A DNA stretch of 64,000 bases from Pistricoccus aurantiacus (GTDB taxonomy: Bacteria > Pseudomonadota > Gammaproteobacteria > Pseudomonadales > Halomonadaceae): NCBI RefSeq assembly GCF_007954585.1, contig NZ_CP042382.1, forward strand, positions 3,100,001 to 3,164,000, given 5' to 3'. Position numbers and translations under genes: made by a program. The notes under the pieces were generated by a model. The model was not told the origin of the DNA and did not search any database. It worked only from the letters and a program-made list of their open reading frames with translations. Of this stretch, positions 33,238 to 45,291 are shown one piece after another (position 1 is the stretch's first letter; the number at the start of each line of letters is the position of its first letter).

Positions 33238-36200
33238 TGGGCACTTTCCACGGAAATTTGCGGCTCGGTCCAGGGACCGCGCACGCGATAATGAATTTGG
33301 GACACCGTATCCAGTGCCCCGCCAAACAGGCGCTCGGCGATGAACATGGCGCCGCCGATGATCGGCCCTCCCGCCACCAGCGCCGCCACGGGCAAGGCCT
33401 GGCTGACAGGCAATGTGATCGTCAAACGCTGATCGAGTTCACGTTTTGCCAGATCCACCGACCCATTCAGGGTGATCGACGCCGCCACCGCGTCGATCTT
33501 CACCGGCCCGGCGGTTTCGAGAATGCCACCATAGAGGGTGGCGTCGCCCTTCACGCTATCGAAGGCGGTACCGCGTCCGGTGACATCGGTGAAGTCCAGA
33601 CGCAGACGGCGCAGCAGATTGTCGAAATTCAAAAGCCCCACTAGCTTGGCGGACGGCGACTGCACATTCAAGAAGCGCCCATTGCGCAAATCGACACCGA
33701 TGCTGCCTCGGGAGCGCTCCAAGGCGAACTGCCAGGGCGCCCCGGGCCAGGCCAGCTGAGCATCGACCCGGGTATCGGCATTACGGATAGACACCTCCTG
33801 CCCCAGCACCGCCAGGGCGGAACCGAGATCACCGCCCTCCAGCTTCAGTCGGGAGCGAGTCAGGCTGGCGGCTTCGCCCGCTGTTTCCCAGGTCAGCTCT
33901 CCGCTGGCCTCGACCTGACCCAGCCTCAGGGATACGGGCGCCAGTTCGAGACGCGCCGAGGAGGCTTGCCAGGCGGCGCTCAGCGGGCCGAAACGCTGAC
34001 CGCGATACTCCAGGGAGGTGACGTTGAGTTGCCCCGCGGGCAAGTTTTCCAGACCCGCCGGATAGGCCAGCGGCTGCGGCGCCGGCGCCACTTCATCGAG
34101 CAGGCTGTCCGGCGCGCTGGGCTCCGACACCAGCGCCCCCAGATTCAACCGGGAAAGGCTGATATCCAGGGGGCGCGCCTGACTGGGCCGATAGTCGAAG
34201 CGCCCCTCCATCAGACTGCCTCGCAGACCGGCTCGCCAACCTCCCCGCCCCTGAGGGAAGGCCCGTATATCCAGATCCCCCAGACAGCGTTGATCCAGTG
34301 ACAGGCAGTCCGTGGAGAGACGCAGCGCGCTGACAGCGGCACTGGAAGCACCGCCGTCGCCCAGACCATCGGAGCCCAGCGCGGAAAGTGTCTCCTGCCA
34401 GGCACCGATACTCAACCGCGGCGTTTGCCAGTCCACTTCCCAACCGCCACCGGTTGGCCAGCGCGGCGCCTGAGGCCAATCCTCGAGCCATAGCTGACCT
34501 TGAGGCGCCATATCGTCGAGATCGCGATAGCGCAGACGCAGTCGGTTCGCCAGAGTCGCGTCAAGCTGCCGGTTTTCCGGCTCAAAGCTCACAGCGAGCG
34601 GTGCCTTGTCCTCGGCACGCTTGCCGAAGGGCGCGGGCAGGCGGATTGCAAGGCCTTCGAGATCGCTCTGCAGCGCGACCCGCGGCGGCAGATTGGCATA
34701 ATCGACCTGCGCGGTGTATAGCAAAGAACCATTTACCAGCGGGAGAAAAGCCGACTGATCCGCCCAGCGCAGCAGTGCCTGAGCCTGTGCCTTGCCATCA
34801 AGAATCACTCGCTGGGCATCCACGTCGAAGTTCGCGCCAAGCGGACCGCCGAAGGCCTGGGCATCGAGTTTGCCGTCGAGCCCGCCCTGCTGATTCGCGT
34901 AGCGATAGGTTACCTGGCCCTCGAGTGCCTCAAGGTCCAGGGACGCCGGCTGATATGTCAGACGAGGCGCCTCAAGCCGAGTCGCTACACTTAGCACCAG
35001 AGCATCCGGGTCGGCGATCGGCATCTCGAGATCGAGCTGGCCGGTGATATCTCCCTGACCTTGCCAATCCTTCGGGTCGAGCTCGACGTCTGGAATACCC
35101 GCTAGAAAATCAATCAGCGCCACGGGCGTTCCGACAGAGGACGCGCTGACGCCAAGAATGTCGTTCTCCAGTTCGACACTGCCTTGGCGAATCTCGAGCC
35201 CGCGGCTTTCACCGCTTTCGACCCGGGCGGCCAGGTGCTGTCCTTCTAGATCCAGATGGCCTTTGAGCTCCTCCAGCGCCGGCCAGCCTTCCGCATAGAC
35301 GAGAGAGCCGTCTTCGACATCCAGGGAAAGCGTGAGATCGAGCTGTTCCGGCGTGAGATCCTCGACCAGCGGCATGGCCAGGGAAAAACGCCCCCGAGGT
35401 ACCCGGCCGGCGATCCCCTGTGATAGCCACTCCGTCAGTTCCGGACCGAGAGCCCCTGTCGGCAGCCACTCCGCCAGGGGCGTGGTGACCGCATCGACAT
35501 TCGCGAAATCGAGATCGAGAGCAAAGGCATTTTGCTCATCGTCACCCAGCGCCAGCTGAAAACCGCCGGTCACCAGGGCGTCGCGCCACCGGGCCTGAAG
35601 ATTCTTTCCGGTGATTTTCGCCCGCTTACCTTCGAGCTGCCAATCCACCTCTCCCTGAGCGGCGTCCAGGCGCAGGGGCTCGGGGAAGATTTCCGGAATT
35701 ATTAGACGGGTATCGCGACCGCTGAAGCGAACCTCGCCCTGTCCATCCTGGGTCTCGATCCAGGCATCCACCGGCCCGCCGCCGGGAATCTGATTCCAGG
35801 GGTCGACCCGGGCATCCCCCAGCATGATCCGGCTTCGCCAGGCGTCATCCCGATAGCCAAGTCCCAGACCACTCACTCGGCCTCGAGGCGACAGCTTAGT
35901 CAACAATTCCTCGAGGGATGACGGCAGCGGGAGCGCCTCGCGCCAGCGATTCATGGCCGCCAGATCGAACTCGCTGGCGTTCATCCACCACTCGCTCCCT
36001 TGGCCATGCGCCTGCCAATACTGAGGCAAGGGAGGCGAGGAATCCGCTATTTTCTCCTCCGCCTCCAGGTTGAACCAGGCTTGCCAGGCCTCGCTTTTCT
36101 CGCGCTGCCACTGGCCGACCGCGTGAATACCCTGCACGGAAAGCGTCCGGTCCTCATGATTCGCCGTCAGTTCGGGAATTCGCAGGTCGAGCCGGGCATC

Positions 36201-37037
36201 GTCCAACCTTCCTTCATGCCAGCGTCCCCACAGCCTTGCCTTGCCGTCGATCCGGTCGACTCGCAGCGGTTGGTTGCGGGTGAGAATTTTCGTCAGGCTG
36301 CCCAGGGTGCCCAGATCCATGTTGGCCTGCAGAGCGGCACTGAAATCCTCGAGTCCATGACTGCCCGGCTGAATTTCGATGACCGTGGTCAGCGAAGCGG
36401 AGGGCTGGTTGGCGATGTAAAGTTCGCCTTCTATATGCGCTCGATTGGCATCACCACTGAACAACAACCGAGGCGCGGTGAGCTTGAGATCCTGATCTTG
36501 ATCCTGGCCGTGCAGCACCAGACTCACTCGATCCGCCACCAGCCGCTGACGCAGCAGTGCCCCCACCCAGAAATCCAGCCGCTTCAAGGTAAGGCGACTA
36601 TCCGGTGTCAGCGTGGGAGGAATTTGCGCCGGGCGCGGCCAATGCCAGCTATTATCCGCTTGCTGATAGAGATGAATGGTGATGCCCTGCGCTCGGGCAT
36701 CGTCCACTACCGGTAGACCCGCTATGAGCGAGGCGCCGACATCCAGCCCGAGCCGTGCCTCCTGTATCTCGAGCAGAGGCTGACGGGCCGGGCCGCGGGA
36801 TACCAGGCTGAATCCTTTTATGGCGATGGCCGGGTCCACGCCACTCACTCCTCCGCGCAGCGCGTCGATGCTTACCTGGGCGTTGAAGCGCTGGGACAGC
36901 AGCTCCTCGATATGCGGCTGCCAGTAACCCATATCCGCCAGCAGCAGGCGCAGCAGTAACAGGAGTACCGCCAGAAAGCCCAACCCCCAGGCAATCAGGG
37001 TCAACACCCAACGAATCAGCAGGCGAAAGGGACTCAT
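33234..37037 (-). CDS. yhdP: YhdP, giant AsmA-like envelope protein
   Basis: Inner-membrane-anchored protein of 1267 residues, almost the same as E. coli YhdP (1266). One N-terminal transmembrane helix (about 8-33, [16 protein letters not shown]) is followed by a long periplasmic beta-groove region (DUF3971) and a C-terminal AsmA-like segment with [20 protein letters not shown]. In E. coli it works with TamB and YdbH in phospholipid transport to the outer membrane. The start at 37037 has no clear ribosome-binding site, and translation is probably coupled to rng, which ends 9 bases upstream. Confidence 0.93.
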   Translation of the reverse strand: MSPFRLLIRWVLTLIAWGLGFLAVLLLLLRLLLADMGYWQPHIEELLSQRFNAQVSIDALRGGVSGVDPAIAIKGFSLVSRGPARQPLLEIQEARLGLDVGASLIAGLPVVDDARAQGITIHLYQQADNSWHWPRPAQIPPTLTPDSRLTLKRLDFWVGALLRQRLVADRVSLVLHGQDQDQDLKLTAPRLLFSGDANRAHIEGELYIANQPSASLTTVIEIQPGSHGLEDFSAALQANMDLGTLGSLTKILTRNQPLRVDRIDGKARLWGRWHEGRLDDARLDLRIPELTANHEDRTLSVQGIHAVGQWQREKSEAWQAWFNLEAEEKIADSSPPLPQYWQAHGQGSEWWMNASEFDLAAMNRWREALPLPSSLEELLTKLSPRGRVSGLGLGYRDDAWRSRIMLGDARVDPWNQIPGGGPVDAWIETQDGQGEVRFSGRDTRLIIPEIFPEPLRLDAAQGEVDWQLEGKRAKITGKNLQARWRDALVTGGFQLALGDDEQNAFALDLDFANVDAVTTPLAEWLPTGALGPELTEWLSQGIAGRVPRGRFSLAMPLVEDLTPEQLDLTLSLDVEDGSLVYAEGWPALEELKGHLDLEGQHLAARVESGESRGLEIRQGSVELENDILGVSASSVGTPVALIDFLAGIPDVELDPKDWQGQGDITGQLDLEMPIADPDALVLSVATRLEAPRLTYQPASLDLEALEGQVTYRYANQQGGLDGKLDAQAFGGPLGANFDVDAQRVILDGKAQAQALLRWADQSAFLPLVNGSLLYTAQVDYANLPPRVALQSDLEGLAIRLPAPFGKRAEDKAPLAVSFEPENRQLDATLANRLRLRYRDLDDMAPQGQLWLEDWPQAPRWPTGGGWEVDWQTPRLSIGAWQETLSALGSDGLGDGGASSAAVSALRLSTDCLSLDQRCLGDLDIRAFPQGRGGWRAGLRGSLMEGRFDYRPSQARPLDISLSRLNLGALVSEPSAPDSLLDEVAPAPQPLAYPAGLENLPAGQLNVTSLEYRGQRFGPLSAAWQASSARLELAPVSLRLGQVEASGELTWETAGEAASLTRSRLKLEGGDLGSALAVLGQEVSIRNADTRVDAQLAWPGAPWQFALERSRGSIGVDLRNGRFLNVQSPSAKLVGLLNFDNLLRRLRLDFTDVTGRGTAFDSVKGDATLYGGILETAGPVKIDAVAASITLNGSVDLAKRELDQRLTITLPVSQALPVAALVAGGPIIGGAMFIAERLFGGALDTVSQIHYRVRGPWTEPQISVESAQ

Positions 37038-37045
37038 GCAAGCGT

Positions 37046-38509
37046 TCACATCAGTACGATGTCGTACTGCTCCTGGGAGTAATGCGCTTCCACCTGAAAA
37101 CGGATCGTCTTGCCGATGAAGCTTTCCAGGTCCGCTACCGCCGCGGACTCCTCGTCCAGCAGCCGATCCACCACCGCCTGGGACGCCAGCACCCGATAGG
37201 TTTCCGGACCATAGGCCCGCTCTTCCCGCAGGATTTCCCGGAAAATCTCGTAGCACACGGTTTCCGGCGTCTTGAGCGTGCCCCGACCACTACACACCGG
37301 ACAGGGCTCGCAAAGAATCTGCTCGAGGCTTTCCCGGGTCCGCTTGCGGGTCAGCTGCACCAGACCAAGCTCGGTGACCCCGGTGCACTTGGTCTTGGCA
37401 TGATCCCGCTCCAGGGACTTTTCCAGCACCCGCAGTACCTGACGCTGGTGCTCCTTGTCCTCCATGTCGATGAAATCGATGATGATGATGCCGCCCAGAT
37501 TACGCAGCCTGAGCTGGCGCGCGATGGCGGTGGCTGCCTCGAGATTGGTCTTGAAGATGGTTTCCTCGAGATTGCGATGGCCCACGTAGCCGCCGGTATT
37601 GACGTCGATGGTAGCCATCGCCTCGGTGGGATCGATGACCAGATAGCCGCCGGACTTGAGCTGCACCTTGCGCCCCAGGGCCTTCTGGATTTCGTCCTCG
37701 ACGCTATACAGATCAAAGATCGGCCGCTCCCCGGGGTAGTACTCGATGCTTGGTGCGGTGTTGGGCATGAACTCGTTGGCGAACTCCATCAGCGCCAGGT
37801 AGTTTTCCCGGGAATCGATACGCACCCTCTCGATGCCGTCGCGCATCACGTCTCGCAGGGTGCGAATGAACAGCGGCAGATCGTCGTAGATGACGCTGGG
37901 CACCGCGGCGGTAAGCTTGCGCTCGCTGACCTTGCGCCACAGGCGCAGCAGGAAGTACATGTCCGCCTGCAGCTCTTCCCGGGTAATGCCTTCCGCGGCG
38001 GTACGCAGGATGAAGCCACCGGCCACCTCCTGCTCCTGAGCGGCGCGGCACTCGCGCATCAGCTCTCGCAGCCGTTCCCGTTCCGTTTCGTCCTCGATGC
38101 GCTGAGAAACGCCGTCATGGGGAGAATCCGGCATGTACACCAGATAGCGGGAGGGAACGGAAAGATGGGTGGTCAGCCGTGCACCCTTGGAGCCGATGGG
38201 ATCCTTGGTGACCTGCACGACCAGAGGCTGGCCTTCCTGCAGCAGCTGATTGATCGGCGCCTGTTCCTCCGAGGGCGTATTGGGCGCCAATACCTCGTGG
38301 ACGTGGATGAAGGCGGCGCGCTCCAGGCCGATATCGATGAACGCCGCCTGCATGCCCGGCAACACCCGTACCACCTTGCCGCGATAGATATTGCCGACGA
38401 TGCCGCGACGCCGGCTACGCTCGATGAAGGCTTCTTGCAGCACACCGTTCTCGACCACCGCCACCCGGGTTTCCATGGGCGTCAGATTGATCAATACTTC
38501 GCCGCTCAT
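37046..38509 (-). CDS. rng: Ribonuclease G
   Basis: Endoribonuclease that processes the 16S rRNA 5' end and some mRNAs. It has 487 residues. An N-terminal S1-like RNA-binding domain (RGIVGNIYRGKVVRVLPGMQ, then AAFIDIGLERAAFIHVHEV) comes first. The catalytic DNase-I-like region includes TIDVNTG and IIIDFIDM with the metal-binding Asp residues. A zinc-link CEPCPVCSGRG follows. It lacks the long C-terminal scaffold, so it is RNase G rather than RNase E. Confidence 0.96.
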   Translation of the reverse strand: MSGEVLINLTPMETRVAVVENGVLQEAFIERSRRRGIVGNIYRGKVVRVLPGMQAAFIDIGLERAAFIHVHEVLAPNTPSEEQAPINQLLQEGQPLVVQVTKDPIGSKGARLTTHLSVPSRYLVYMPDSPHDGVSQRIEDETERERLRELMRECRAAQEQEVAGGFILRTAAEGITREELQADMYFLLRLWRKVSERKLTAAVPSVIYDDLPLFIRTLRDVMRDGIERVRIDSRENYLALMEFANEFMPNTAPSIEYYPGERPIFDLYSVEDEIQKALGRKVQLKSGGYLVIDPTEAMATIDVNTGGYVGHRNLEETIFKTNLEAATAIARQLRLRNLGGIIIIDFIDMEDKEHQRQVLRVLEKSLERDHAKTKCTGVTELGLVQLTRKRTRESLEQILCEPCPVCSGRGTLKTPETVCYEIFREILREERAYGPETYRVLASQAVVDRLLDEESAAVADLESFIGKTIRFQVEAHYSQEQYDIVLM

Positions 38510-38554
38510 GTGGGTTTCCTTATCCTGAAATCGTCTAGCGGCCATTATGCCATA

Positions 38555-39154
38555 CTACGCAAACCCACCATTCAGCGCTCCAGACCACAGCGCCACTCCT
38601 TGACGCTGTAACAATTGCGCGGTATCGAACAGCGGTAAACCCACCACCGCGGAATAGCTTCCCTCGATGCGCTCGATGAAGATCGCGGCAAATCCTTGAA
38701 TGGCATAACCCCCCGCCTTGTCCGCCGGTTCGCCGGTCATCCAGTAAGCCTGGATTTCCTGCTCGGTGATTTCACGCATGCTGACCCGGGTCGTCACGCA
38801 GGTTTCCAACAAGCCAGCGAGACCGGTCACTGCCACCGCGGTCAGCACCTCGTGAGCACGACCGGACAAGTTGCGCAGCATGGCGGCAGCGTGCCTTTGA
38901 TCTCGAGGCTTGCCAAGGATTTCGTCGTCTCGCACCACTACCGTATCCGAGCCAAGCACCGGAAGCCGGCTGGCGATCAGGTCTGCGCCGGCCTGTGCCT
39001 TTTCTCGGGCCAGGCGGCACACGTAATCTCGGGGCGCCTCGCCCCGGAGCGGTGTTTCGTCGATATCTACCGGCTGGACATCGACATCGACGCCGATGGA
39101 CGCCAGCAGTTCGCGGCGCCGGGGGGAGGCGGAAGCAAGACACAGCTCGATCAT
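38555..39154 (-). CDS. maf: Maf family nucleotide pyrophosphatase
   Basis: House-cleaning nucleotide pyrophosphatase of 199 residues; the YhdE subgroup acts on dTTP/UTP. It begins [18 protein letters not shown] and continues with [18 protein letters not shown] and [20 protein letters not shown]. The start at 39154 lies just after the mreD stop. The order mreBCD-maf-rng is conserved in E. coli and Pseudomonas. Confidence 0.93.
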   Translation of the reverse strand: MIELCLASASPRRRELLASIGVDVDVQPVDIDETPLRGEAPRDYVCRLAREKAQAGADLIASRLPVLGSDTVVVRDDEILGKPRDQRHAAAMLRNLSGRAHEVLTAVAVTGLAGLLETCVTTRVSMREITEQEIQAYWMTGEPADKAGGYAIQGFAAIFIERIEGSYSAVVGLPLFDTAQLLQRQGVALWSGALNGGFA

Positions 39155-39156
39155 GT

Positions 39157-39651
39157 TCAGTTCCTGGGCACCGGCACCCATTTCAAGCGTTGATTCAAAC
39201 GCTGGAACAGCAGGTAGAACCAGGGCCAAAGTACCGCGCCGATCACTGCGGGCAGCAGAAAGGCCAGATGAACGGTAAAGGGGCCAAACAGCGACATCAG
39301 CCACTGTTCCAGCAGTTGAGCGACCAGCAGCAGAAGCAACACCATCAGCGCCTGCTGAGCCAGGGAATAGGCACGCATGCGTCGATGCGCCAAGGTACAC
39401 AGGAATACCAGCAGCGTCAGCACAAGAGCGCTCTGCCCCAGGGGAGAGCCCTGAGCGAGATCCAGCAGCAGGCCAAAGACGAAGCCGTGGGCCACTCCCA
39501 CCCTGCGCGGCGCAACGAAGCACCAGTAGATCAACATCAGTTCGAGCCAGTCCGGGCGCCAGATCAGCCAGCGATCCATCAGCGGCACGATCTGCAGCGT
39601 CAGGGCCAGCAGCAAGGTTCCCCAGATCAGATACCAGCCGCGAAGACTCAT
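39157..39651 (-). CDS. mreD: Rod shape-determining protein MreD
   Basis: Polytopic membrane protein of the elongasome, 164 residues with about five hydrophobic helices. [20 protein letters not shown] and [16 protein letters not shown] are typical. It overlaps the mreC end by 4 bases. Confidence 0.92.
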   Translation of the reverse strand: MSLRGWYLIWGTLLLALTLQIVPLMDRWLIWRPDWLELMLIYWCFVAPRRVGVAHGFVFGLLLDLAQGSPLGQSALVLTLLVFLCTLAHRRMRAYSLAQQALMVLLLLLVAQLLEQWLMSLFGPFTVHLAFLLPAVIGAVLWPWFYLLFQRLNQRLKWVPVPRN

Positions 39652-40652
39652 GGCTCGGGCTCCTCCGCGGGGGGAGCAGTCAACGGCGGCAGGACGGATA
39701 ACAATGCCTTCGGCAGCTCACGAATGGCGAAGCTTTCGTCCCAGAGCGTGTCCCGGGGCGGCGGCGGAAACAGCAGCAGGAAATGACGGGCCCGCTCCAG
39801 GCGCGAGATCGGCGTCGCCTCTACCCGAGCGAAAGGTTTGCCGGGATCATGCTCGACCCGGCTGACCCGCGCTACCGGGTAGCCAGCGGGAAAACGCCCC
39901 GCAAGCCCGGAGCTGATCAACAGATCGCCTTCGCGAATATCCGCCGTATCCGACACATGTCGCACCATCAGCGTATCGAAGCGCCCGGTGCCCTGAACGA
40001 TGAAACGCAGGCCGTTGCGGTTGATCTGCACCGGCAGCGCATGATTGGCATCCGCCAGCAGCAGCACCCGGCTGGAATAGGCGGAGACGCCAATGACCTG
40101 ACCGACGATGCCGGAGGCATCCATCACCGGCTGACCGACGAAAACTCCGTCTCGACGTCCCCGATCGACTACCACCTGGTGAGTGAAGGGATCCGAATCC
40201 AGGGTCAACAGCTCTGCGGTGATATAGGAAATATCGCGGCGTTTCGCGGCGTGCAGCAGTTCGCGAAGGCGCAGGTTTTCCGCGGTCAGGCTCGCCATGC
40301 GCTGAGTGCGCTGAGACAGGGTGAGAATCTGCTGGCGCAGCTGCTGATTTTCCTCGACGAGCTGCTGCTGATTCGATAGTACCAGCGAGCTCCAGGCCAG
40401 GGCGTCGCCGGGAAGGCTAGCCAGCCATTGGATGGGGGTCACGACGCTGGCGAGCCTGGCACGCAGCACCTCGACCTGGGAAAAGCGCTGCTCCGAGACC
40501 ATCAGTGCGACAGCGACTAGCGCGCAGGCCAGCACGCGATAGCGAGGTATCGTACCCTGGGTGAACAGCGGTTTGATAAGGCGTCTCCCGCAAACGTATG
40601 CCAAAGACTCGGTATAGACGGCGCTTCTTTGTCCCGAGCGGTCGCCATGCAC
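39648..40652 (-). CDS. mreC: Rod shape-determining protein MreC (start uncertain)
   Basis: Periplasmic elongasome protein that activates PBP2/RodA. It has one transmembrane helix ([14 protein letters not shown]), a coiled coil ([20 protein letters not shown]) and two beta-barrel domains ([19 protein letters not shown], with [10 protein letters not shown]). The only ATG in frame is at 40652, giving 334 residues with an unusual 25-residue extension. A CGGGAG Shine-Dalgarno sequence (40585-40590) sits 7 bases ahead of an ATC codon at 40577. That codon would begin the family's usual N-terminus (IKPLFTQGT) and give 309 residues. The gene follows mreB. Confidence 0.9.
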   Translation of the reverse strand: MHGDRSGQRSAVYTESLAYVCGRRLIKPLFTQGTIPRYRVLACALVAVALMVSEQRFSQVEVLRARLASVVTPIQWLASLPGDALAWSSLVLSNQQQLVEENQQLRQQILTLSQRTQRMASLTAENLRLRELLHAAKRRDISYITAELLTLDSDPFTHQVVVDRGRRDGVFVGQPVMDASGIVGQVIGVSAYSSRVLLLADANHALPVQINRNGLRFIVQGTGRFDTLMVRHVSDTADIREGDLLISSGLAGRFPAGYPVARVSRVEHDPGKPFARVEATPISRLERARHFLLLFPPPPRDTLWDESFAIRELPKALLSVLPPLTAPPAEEPEP

Positions 40653-40662
40653 CGGAGCATCT

Positions 40663-41712
<1,050 letters not shown>

Positions 41713-41865
41713 CTAATGCTGACAGGCTGACGGGACCCATTGCGGAGGCAAAAGGTATCATCGCGAGGGGGTGGCGGCAAGCGCGATCACCTGCCACAAA
41801 GGCCGGAATATGGTACATTTCCTGGCTATTTATGATTACCCCACCGCGTAAGGAAAACTCATACC

Positions 41866-42153
41866 ATGGCGCTTGAACACGCAGACGTACAACGCGCGGC
41901 GCACCTGGCCAGGCTGGCCCTGGGCGACACGGAGGCCGCGGGTTACGTCGATGATCTTAAGCACATCCTCGAGATGGTCGATCAGTTGCAGCAGGTCGAT
42001 ACCCGGGATATCGCCCCCCTGGCCCATCCGCTGGAGACGACTCAGCCGCTACGCCCGGACGAAGTCACCGAATCCAACCATCGCGAGGTCTTTCAGCGCT
42101 GTGCGCCCCTGGTAGAAGACGGCCTCTATCTGGTGCCGCGAGTCGTCGAATGA
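41866..42153 (+). CDS. gatC: Asp/Glu-tRNA amidotransferase subunit C
   Basis: Small structural subunit (95 residues) that holds GatA and GatB together. [20 protein letters not shown] and [20 protein letters not shown] are family features. AAGGAAAA precedes the ATG. It is the first gene of gatCAB. Confidence 0.95.
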   Translation: MALEHADVQRAAHLARLALGDTEAAGYVDDLKHILEMVDQLQQVDTRDIAPLAHPLETTQPLRPDEVTESNHREVFQRCAPLVEDGLYLVPRVVE

Positions 42154-42230
42154 CTCTCCAACGCCGTCTAGCGAACGCCGATCCATGAATATCGCGCATC
42201 TGAATACCCCGTTTCGGAGCTTGACCGCCC

Positions 42231-43721
42231 ATGCATGAAAAGACCCTGACCGAACTCGCCGACGGCCTCGCGGCAGGTGAGTTTTCCAGTCGCGAACTGA
42301 TTGAATCCCTGCTGTCGCGCATCAAGCGTCTGGACGGCGAGCTCAATAGCTTCATCACCGTTACCGGCGATCAGGCGCTTGCCGCCGCGACCGAAGCTGA
42401 TGCTCTGCGCGCCAGGGGCGAAGCAGGCCCTCTCGCCGGCTTGCCTATCGCGCTGAAAGACATCTTCTGCACCCGGGGGGTCAGGACCAGCTGCGGCTCC
42501 AGGATGCTCGACAACTTCATCGCGCCCTACGACGCCACGGTGGTGGAAAAGCTCAGCCAGGCGGGTCTGATCAGCCTAGGCAAGACCAACATGGACGAGT
42601 TCGCCATGGGCTCCTCCAACGAGTCAAGCTTTTATGGCCCGGTCAAGAATCCTTGGGACCTGAACGCGGTGCCCGGCGGCAGTTCCGGGGGCAGCGCCGC
42701 AGCGGTGGCGGCGGGATTGGCGCCGGCGGCGCTGGGCACGGATACCGGCGGCTCGATCCGCCAGCCCGCCGCCTTCTGCGGCATCACCGGGCTCAAGCCC
42801 ACCTACGGCCGCGTGTCCCGCTACGGTATCATCGCCTACGCTTCTAGCCTGGATCAGGCCGGCCCCATGGCCTACACCGCCGAGGACTGCGCCCTGCTGA
42901 TGAACGTCATCGCCGGTCACGACGCTCGAGACTCCACCAGCGTCCCCCGCCCGGTACCGGATTATCGCGCGGAACTGAATGCGCCCCTCGAAGGGCTGAA
43001 GATCGGCCTACCCAAGGAGTACTTCGGCGACGGGCTGGACAGCGGCGTGGAAAACGCCGTGCGGGAAGCGATCAAAGTCTATGAGTCATTGGGCGCTACG
43101 ATCCACGAGGTCAGCCTGCCGCATACGCATCTCGCCATTCCTGCTTATTACGTGATCGCCCCGGCGGAAGCATCCTCGAACCTGTCACGCTTCGATGGCG
43201 TACGCTTCGGCCATCGCTGCGAGAATCCCAGCGATCTCATCGATCTCTACAAGCGCTCCCGGGCGGAAGGCTTCGGCGACGAGGTCAAGCGGCGCATCCT
43301 GATGGGCACCCACACCCTGTCCGAGGGCTTCTTCGACGCCTACTACAAGAAGGCCCAGCAGGTGCGCCGGCTGATTCGCCAGGATTTCCTCGATGCTTTC
43401 GAGAACGTCGACGTGCTGATGGGCCCGGCGGCCCCCACCGCCGCCTTTGACCTGGGGGCGCAGAAGGACCCGGTTTCCATGTACCTGCAGGATATCTACA
43501 CCATCGCCATCAACCTGGCGGGCATTCCCGGCATCAGCGCACCGGTGGGTCTGGTGGATGGCCGTCCCACGGATGGCCGTCCCACGGATGGCCGCCCCAC
43601 GGGCCTGCAGATCCTCGGCCCGCACTTCAGTGAAGCCCGACTGCTCAACGTCGCTCACCAATACCAGCAGGCCACGACCTGGCATCGCCAGCGCCCGGCC
43701 TTCGCCAAGGAGACCCGCTAA
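42231..43721 (+). CDS. gatA: Asp/Glu-tRNA amidotransferase subunit A
   Basis: Amidase-signature subunit that releases ammonia from glutamine for Gln-tRNA(Gln) or Asn-tRNA(Asn) synthesis. It has 496 residues. The Ser-cisSer-Lys triad is Lys76 (IALKDIF), Ser151 ([11 protein letters not shown]) and Ser175 ([11 protein letters not shown]). Near the C-terminus the pentapeptide DGRPT occurs three times in a row, encoded by a 15-bp tandem repeat, where relatives normally have one. The stop overlaps the gatB ATG (TAATG). Confidence 0.97.
   Translation: MHEKTLTELADGLAAGEFSSRELIESLLSRIKRLDGELNSFITVTGDQALAAATEADALRARGEAGPLAGLPIALKDIFCTRGVRTSCGSRMLDNFIAPYDATVVEKLSQAGLISLGKTNMDEFAMGSSNESSFYGPVKNPWDLNAVPGGSSGGSAAAVAAGLAPAALGTDTGGSIRQPAAFCGITGLKPTYGRVSRYGIIAYASSLDQAGPMAYTAEDCALLMNVIAGHDARDSTSVPRPVPDYRAELNAPLEGLKIGLPKEYFGDGLDSGVENAVREAIKVYESLGATIHEVSLPHTHLAIPAYYVIAPAEASSNLSRFDGVRFGHRCENPSDLIDLYKRSRAEGFGDEVKRRILMGTHTLSEGFFDAYYKKAQQVRRLIRQDFLDAFENVDVLMGPAAPTAAFDLGAQKDPVSMYLQDIYTIAINLAGIPGISAPVGLVDGRPTDGRPTDGRPTGLQILGPHFSEARLLNVAHQYQQATTWHRQRPAFAKETR
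43557..43601 (+). repeat. Three tandem copies of a 15-bp in-frame repeat in gatA
   Basis: GATGGCCGTCCCACG occurs at 43557-43571 and 43572-43586, and with one change (T to C) at 43587-43601. It encodes DGRPT three times between VGLV and GLQILG. Confidence 0.97.
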
Positions 43722-45184
43722 TGCAATGGGAAACCGTGATCGGTCTCGAAGTCCACGTCCAGTTGGCGACCCGCTCGAAGATATTCTCCGGCGCCTCAAC
43801 CGCCTTCGGCGCGGAGCCCAACACCCAGGCCTGCGCGGTGGATCTCGGCCTGCCCGGGGTACTGCCGGTGCTCAATGAAGGCGCGGTGGCCATGGCGGTC
43901 CAGTTCGGCCTGGGCATCAACGCGGAGATTCCCGAGGTCTCGGTGTTCGATCGCAAGAACTACTTCTATCCGGACCTGCCCAAGGGCTACCAGACCAGCC
44001 AGATGTATCATCCCATCGTCGGCCCCGGCGAGGTGGAAATCACCTTGGAGGACGGCGACACCAAGCGCATTCGCGTGCACCACGCCCACCTGGAGGAAGA
44101 CGCCGGCAAATCCCTGCACGAGACGTTCACCGGCGAAATGGGTCAAGGCATGACCGGTATCGATCTCAATCGCGCCGGCACGCCGCTGCTGGAAATCGTC
44201 TCCGAGCCGGACATGCGCTCCGCCGGGGAAGCCGTCGCCTACCTCCGCGCGATTCACGCCATCGTCACCTACCTGGGCATCAGCGACGGCAACATGGCGG
44301 AAGGCTCCATGCGCTGCGACGTCAACGTCTCCGTGCGTCCCCAGGGGCAGGAAGCCTTCGGCACCCGGGCGGAGATCAAGAACGTCAACTCCTTCCGTTT
44401 CGTCGAGCGGGCCATCGCCTTCGAGGTGGAACGCCAGATCGAGCTGCTCGAGGACGGCGGCAAGGTAGTGCAGGAAACCCGACTGTATGACCCGGACGCG
44501 GACGAGACCCGCAGCATGCGCACCAAGGAGGAAGCCAACGATTACCGCTACTTCCCCTGCCCGGACCTGCTGCCGGTAAAGCTCGAGCGGGACTATGTGG
44601 AGCATCTGCGCGCCACTCTGCCGGAACTTCCTGCGGAGAAGCGCGCTCGCTTCCAGAACGAGCTCGGGCTTTCCGCCTACGACGCCGGCGTGCTTGCCGC
44701 CAGCCGTCCCATGGCGGACTATTTCGAGCGGGTCAAGGAGGTGTGCGGCGACGCCAAGCTGGCCGCCAACTGGGTGCAAGGGGAGCTTTCCGGCCAGCTC
44801 AACCGCGAGAATCTGAGTATCGATGACAGCCCGGTCAGCGCGGAGCAGCTAGGCGAGCTGATACGCCGGGTGATGGACGACACCATCAATGGCAAGGCCG
44901 CCAAGCAGGTCTTCCAGGCGCTGTGGAATGGCGAAGGCGACTCCGCCGATGAGATCATCGAAGCCAAGGGGCTCAAGCAGGTCACGGATACCGGCGCCAT
45001 CGAGGGGATGATCGACCAGGTAATATCGGACAGCCCCAAGCAGGTGGCCCAGTATCGGGAGGCTGCGCCGGACAAGCGCGGCAAGATGATCGGCTACTTC
45101 GTTGGCCAGGTGATGAAAGCCTCCCGCGGCACCGCCAATCCCCAGCAGGTCAACCAGCTGTTGAAGGAAAAGCTTGACGGCTAG
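43721..45184 (+). CDS. gatB: Asp/Glu-tRNA amidotransferase subunit B
   Basis: Kinase/tRNA-binding subunit that activates the tRNA-bound Glu or Asp. It has 487 residues. [51 protein letters not shown] and [16 protein letters not shown] are hallmarks. A C-terminal GatB/Yqey helical domain ends [15 protein letters not shown]. It is translationally coupled to gatA. Confidence 0.97.
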   Translation: MQWETVIGLEVHVQLATRSKIFSGASTAFGAEPNTQACAVDLGLPGVLPVLNEGAVAMAVQFGLGINAEIPEVSVFDRKNYFYPDLPKGYQTSQMYHPIVGPGEVEITLEDGDTKRIRVHHAHLEEDAGKSLHETFTGEMGQGMTGIDLNRAGTPLLEIVSEPDMRSAGEAVAYLRAIHAIVTYLGISDGNMAEGSMRCDVNVSVRPQGQEAFGTRAEIKNVNSFRFVERAIAFEVERQIELLEDGGKVVQETRLYDPDADETRSMRTKEEANDYRYFPCPDLLPVKLERDYVEHLRATLPELPAEKRARFQNELGLSAYDAGVLAASRPMADYFERVKEVCGDAKLAANWVQGELSGQLNRENLSIDDSPVSAEQLGELIRRVMDDTINGKAAKQVFQALWNGEGDSADEIIEAKGLKQVTDTGAIEGMIDQVISDSPKQVAQYREAAPDKRGKMIGYFVGQVMKASRGTANPQQVNQLLKEKLDG

Positions 45185-45226
45185 GCTCGGCAAGCCATCA
45201 GCGTCATCCTGACATCAGTCACAACG

Positions 45227-45253
45227 AGAACCTCGGCCATAAGCCGAGGTTCT
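45227..45253. terminator. Hairpin between convergent gatB and the xylanase gene
   Basis: AGAACCTCGGC and its complement form an 11-bp stem with a 5-base loop (45238-45242). It lies between the two convergent genes. Confidence 0.75.
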
Positions 45254-45291
45254 TGCGTGGCATCCTTTACTACTACAGCCGATTCGAACGC

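Noticed and set aside
37046-38509. RNase E (rne)
   Set aside because: The protein has 487 residues without the long C-terminal scaffold and lies next to maf and mreBCD, the rng position.
37082-38611. Plus-strand open frame of 509 codons
   Set aside because: It is antisense to rng, whose S1 and catalytic motifs are intact. It is a high-GC shadow frame.
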